38,129 nucleotides of DNA from Prochlorococcus sp. AG-412-J13. Lineage in GTDB: Bacteria > Cyanobacteriota > Cyanobacteriia > PCC-6307 > Cyanobiaceae. Shown piece after piece: positions 36,294-38,129 of the stretch. Numbering within the stretch: position 1 is the stretch's first letter; every line of letters starts with the position of its first letter. The notes below the pieces were generated by a model, which did not search any database, was not told where the DNA came from, and worked only from the letters and a program-made list of their open reading frames with translations. The translations under genes and the position numbers were made by a program. The stretch spans positions 1-38,129 of the forward strand of contig QCLE01000017.1 in NCBI GenBank assembly GCA_003214815.1. The letters are read 5' to 3'.

Positions 36294-36627
36294 AAGTTTG
36301 GTTTTACTGGCAGCTAAAGCATGTGATGAAAAAAAGGCAAAAGATATAAAACTTATAAAAATTGATAAAGTATCATATATAAGTGAGTGGATTTTGATTG
36401 CAGAAGGATTATCTGATTTACAAGTTAGATCTATAACTAAATCTGTAGAAGGAGAGCTTAAAGAAAAGGCTAAAATTGAACCGATACGAAAAGAAGGGAT
36501 TAACGAAGCGAAATGGGCTTTACTAGATTATGGTGATTTGATCGTAAATATTTTTCAACCAGAAATAAGAAAATATTATGACCTTGAATCATTCTGGAGT
36601 AATGGAGATAATCTTATATTTCCATAA
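36283..36627 (+). CDS. rsfS: Ribosomal silencing factor RsfS (Iojap-like)
   Basis: RsfS binds ribosomal protein L14 and blocks subunit joining when nutrients are low. From the ATG at 36283 the product has 114 residues, with the typical segments DNKSLVLLAAKACDEKKAKDI, VSYISEWILIAEGLSDLQVRSI, and the end ALLDYGDLIVNIFQPEIRKYYDLESFW. The frame extends in the 5' direction to 36211, but the extra residues are read inside the upstream DUF3318 gene and are not conserved-looking. ATG at 36277 is an equally close alternative. It is the second gene of a four-gene plus-strand group. Confidence 0.93.
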   Translation: MDNKSLVLLAAKACDEKKAKDIKLIKIDKVSYISEWILIAEGLSDLQVRSITKSVEGELKEKAKIEPIRKEGINEAKWALLDYGDLIVNIFQPEIRKYYDLESFWSNGDNLIFP

Positions 36628-36636
36628 TTTTATTTT

Positions 36637-37131
36637 ATGAACGAATCTAAATGTCCTGTCCCTAGAGAGCAACAACCAACTAATGAATTTATAGAACTAT
36701 CAAAATCTAAAATTTTTTCTTGGCCAAAAACAAAAAAGTCTCTAGTTCTTATATTGATAAAATGTTGGGTAGTAGCTTTTGTTCTATTTCTTGTCATTTC
36801 TTCAGGAAGTGTATATTTCAAAACATCCCTTTTAAGATATATTCTTTTGAGTTTTTTTAGCAGCTTATCAATACCTCTTTTAATTTCAATAAGGTTATAT
36901 TTAGGTTGGAATCATATATTTTATAGATTAATATCTGAAAAAGTTGAATATGAGGAATCCGGTTGGTATGACGGTCAAGTATGGGAAAAGCCACTAGTTT
37001 TGAAAGAAAAAGAATCACTTATTGCCTCAATTGAGGTGAAGCCCATTTTAAATAATTTAATTCAGATTTTTTCTATTATTTCAGTCTTAGCTTTGTCTGG
37101 CATTTTGATTTTTCAATATAACAATTTCTAA
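36637..37131 (+). CDS. DUF1230 / Ycf36 (CGLD27-like) membrane protein
   Basis: The 164-residue protein begins MNESKCPVPREQQPTNEFIEL, a hallmark of the DUF1230/Ycf36 family, and contains YEESGWYDGQVWEKP (about 106-120), also diagnostic. Three hydrophobic helices are visible (about 36-53, 62-83 and 139-158). The family occurs in cyanobacteria, algal plastids (ycf36) and plants (CGLD27); a plant homologue has been connected to iron deficiency, but the function here is unknown. It starts 9 bp after rsfS. The next gene begins immediately at its stop codon (TAA ATG), so the four genes appear to form one operon. Confidence 0.82.
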   Translation: MNESKCPVPREQQPTNEFIELSKSKIFSWPKTKKSLVLILIKCWVVAFVLFLVISSGSVYFKTSLLRYILLSFFSSLSIPLLISIRLYLGWNHIFYRLISEKVEYEESGWYDGQVWEKPLVLKEKESLIASIEVKPILNNLIQIFSIISVLALSGILIFQYNNF

Positions 37132-38097
37132 ATGAGTTCTAATTTCAAAAACCTCTACACTTCTAACAATCCTCCTTTACAAGTGACCTTAATGAGAGGA
37201 TTAAATATTGAGTCAATCCATAAAATTCATGCAGTTATTACTGACAAAAAAGGTAGGGTTTTAATGTGCGCAGGAAATCCAGAATACAAAAGTTTCATAA
37301 GGTCAGCACTAAAACCATTTCAAGCAATTCCTTTCGTTAGTAGTGGAGCTGCATCAAAAATTAATAATGAATCAAAATCAATTGCGTTAGCCTGCGGGTC
37401 ACATAGTGGATCAAAACTTCATTCAAGGGAAGCCTTCAAAATTTTATGGGAATATGACATTGACATTAATAATCTGAAATGTCCAAAATCAAAGACAAGT
37501 CCATTAGAACATAATTGTTCGGGTAAACATGTGGCTTTTTTAGCTACATGCAAAAAAATGAATTGGCCATTAGATAGTTATTTAAGGGGAGATCACCCAC
37601 TTCAAATCGAAATATTCAGAATTGTTTCTGAATTACTTGAAATCCCGTCATCTGAAATAAACGCAGAACGTGATGATTGTGGTGCCCCCACTCTTTATTT
37701 AAAACTATTAGAAATGTCAAGGTTATATTCACTTCTGAGCAGTTCCGAAAATGCGGAATTAGAACAAATCAGTAGAGCTATGACAATGAACCCAACAATG
37801 ATAAGTGACAACAATAAATTTGATACAGAAATAATAAAAGGTTCTCATGGCAAAGTTATAAGTAAAGGTGGTGCCGAGGGAATACAGTGTCTATGTAAGG
37901 TAAATGAAGGGATAGGTTTAGCTTTAAAAGTAGAAGACGGTTCAAAAAGAGCAAAACATGCTGCTAGTCTTCACTTACTAAAACAGTTAGAGTGGATATC
38001 TGACTTAAGAATTCAAGACATCGAAGAAAAGGTCTTTAATTTTTCTGAAGGAGTGCGACTTGAAGTTAAAGGTAAATTAAAATTCCAGGAATCCTAA
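37132..38097 (+). CDS. L-asparaginase II-type amidohydrolase
   Basis: The 321-residue protein belongs to the AsnA/AsparaginaseII family related to Rhizobium etli asparaginase II, not to the E. coli type. Conserved segments are KSFIRSALKPFQAIPFVSSGAA, LACGSHSGSKLHSREA, CSGKHVAFLATC, DDCGAPTLYL, and the C-terminal SKGGAEGIQCLC, which carry the small-residue, Lys and Asp/Cys positions typical of the family. It probably deaminates asparagine to aspartate plus ammonia. Start ATG follows directly the DUF1230 stop. The stop lies just 32 bp before the window edge, where nothing further is seen. The cellular role could be ammonium salvage, which is inferred. Confidence 0.9.
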   Translation: MSSNFKNLYTSNNPPLQVTLMRGLNIESIHKIHAVITDKKGRVLMCAGNPEYKSFIRSALKPFQAIPFVSSGAASKINNESKSIALACGSHSGSKLHSREAFKILWEYDIDINNLKCPKSKTSPLEHNCSGKHVAFLATCKKMNWPLDSYLRGDHPLQIEIFRIVSELLEIPSSEINAERDDCGAPTLYLKLLEMSRLYSLLSSSENAELEQISRAMTMNPTMISDNNKFDTEIIKGSHGKVISKGGAEGIQCLCKVNEGIGLALKVEDGSKRAKHAASLHLLKQLEWISDLRIQDIEEKVFNFSEGVRLEVKGKLKFQES

Positions 38098-38129
38098 AAA
38101 AACAGGAAAATTAACCCTTTCAGATGTAT

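Noticed and set aside
1-38129. tRNA, rRNA, CRISPR array, insertion sequence, phage genes
   Set aside because: None was recognised. Spacers are short and AT-rich, no repeat-spacer pattern or transposase was seen, and no G/C-rich cloverleaf region was noticed. A tRNAscan or Rfam search would be decisive.

Overview
The window looks like a piece of chromosome from a marine picocyanobacterium, most likely a high-light-adapted Prochlorococcus. The DNA is very AT-rich, genes are tightly packed on both strands with short spacers, and many genes are cyanobacterium-restricted (ChlH, AcsF/ChlE cyclase, Ycf20-like DUF565, Ycf36-like DUF1230, DUF2996, DUF2949, DUF3038, DUF4335, DUF3318, a Zam-like RNB protein). 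I see no insertion sequence, phage gene, CRISPR array, rRNA or tRNA. Content is core-genome rather than island-like. Taxonomy is inferred from gene content and composition, not from a search.

Layout. 1-954: a gene fragment at the left edge and three small proteins of unknown role. 955-1840: 2-Cys peroxiredoxin with a well-formed promoter and a small palindrome near the predicted transcription start, and a strong bidirectional terminator beyond the gene. 1856-5877 (mostly minus): an unknown membrane protein, an FtsH-type AAA+ protein that has lost its zinc-protease motif, plus-strand rpmF, then a Ycf20-like protein, a CbbY-like HAD phosphatase and a 26-residue putative Psb30. 5959-6941 (plus): an apparent operon of a Cys-rich YkgJ-type protein and two half-length UPF0016 cation transporters. 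7012-15313 (plus): a degenerate RNase II/R-family protein (Zam-like), a small membrane protein, DUF2996, the oxygen-dependent chlorophyll cyclase acsF, then tldD-tldE-fmt. 15317-19841: TerC on minus, mfd on plus and a small membrane protein. 19844-24327 (minus): an unknown membrane protein, DUF4335, DUF3038 (no ordinary start codon), DUF2949, a UbiH-like monooxygenase, an unknown conserved protein and dapB. 24430-28440: chlH. 28449-30232 (minus): folP, tpiA and a small S4 protein. 30289-32242 (plus): an ABC half-exporter and a DUF6447-like small protein. 32250-35546 (minus): carB. 35655-38097 (plus): DUF3318, rsfS, DUF1230 and an asparaginase II-type protein.

Functional themes. Two steps of chlorophyll synthesis (Mg insertion by ChlH, ring E closure by AcsF) lie beside housekeeping genes for translation (rpmF, fmt, rsfS), repair (mfd), carbon metabolism (tpiA), lysine/peptidoglycan (dapB), folate (folP) and arginine/pyrimidine precursors (carB). 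Two families linked to manganese handling occur (the UPF0016 pair and TerC). The least ordinary features are two likely pseudoenzymes (FtsH without HEXXH and the first membrane helix; an RNB protein without its catalytic aspartates) and a conserved gene with no ATG/GTG/TTG start ahead of its conserved core.
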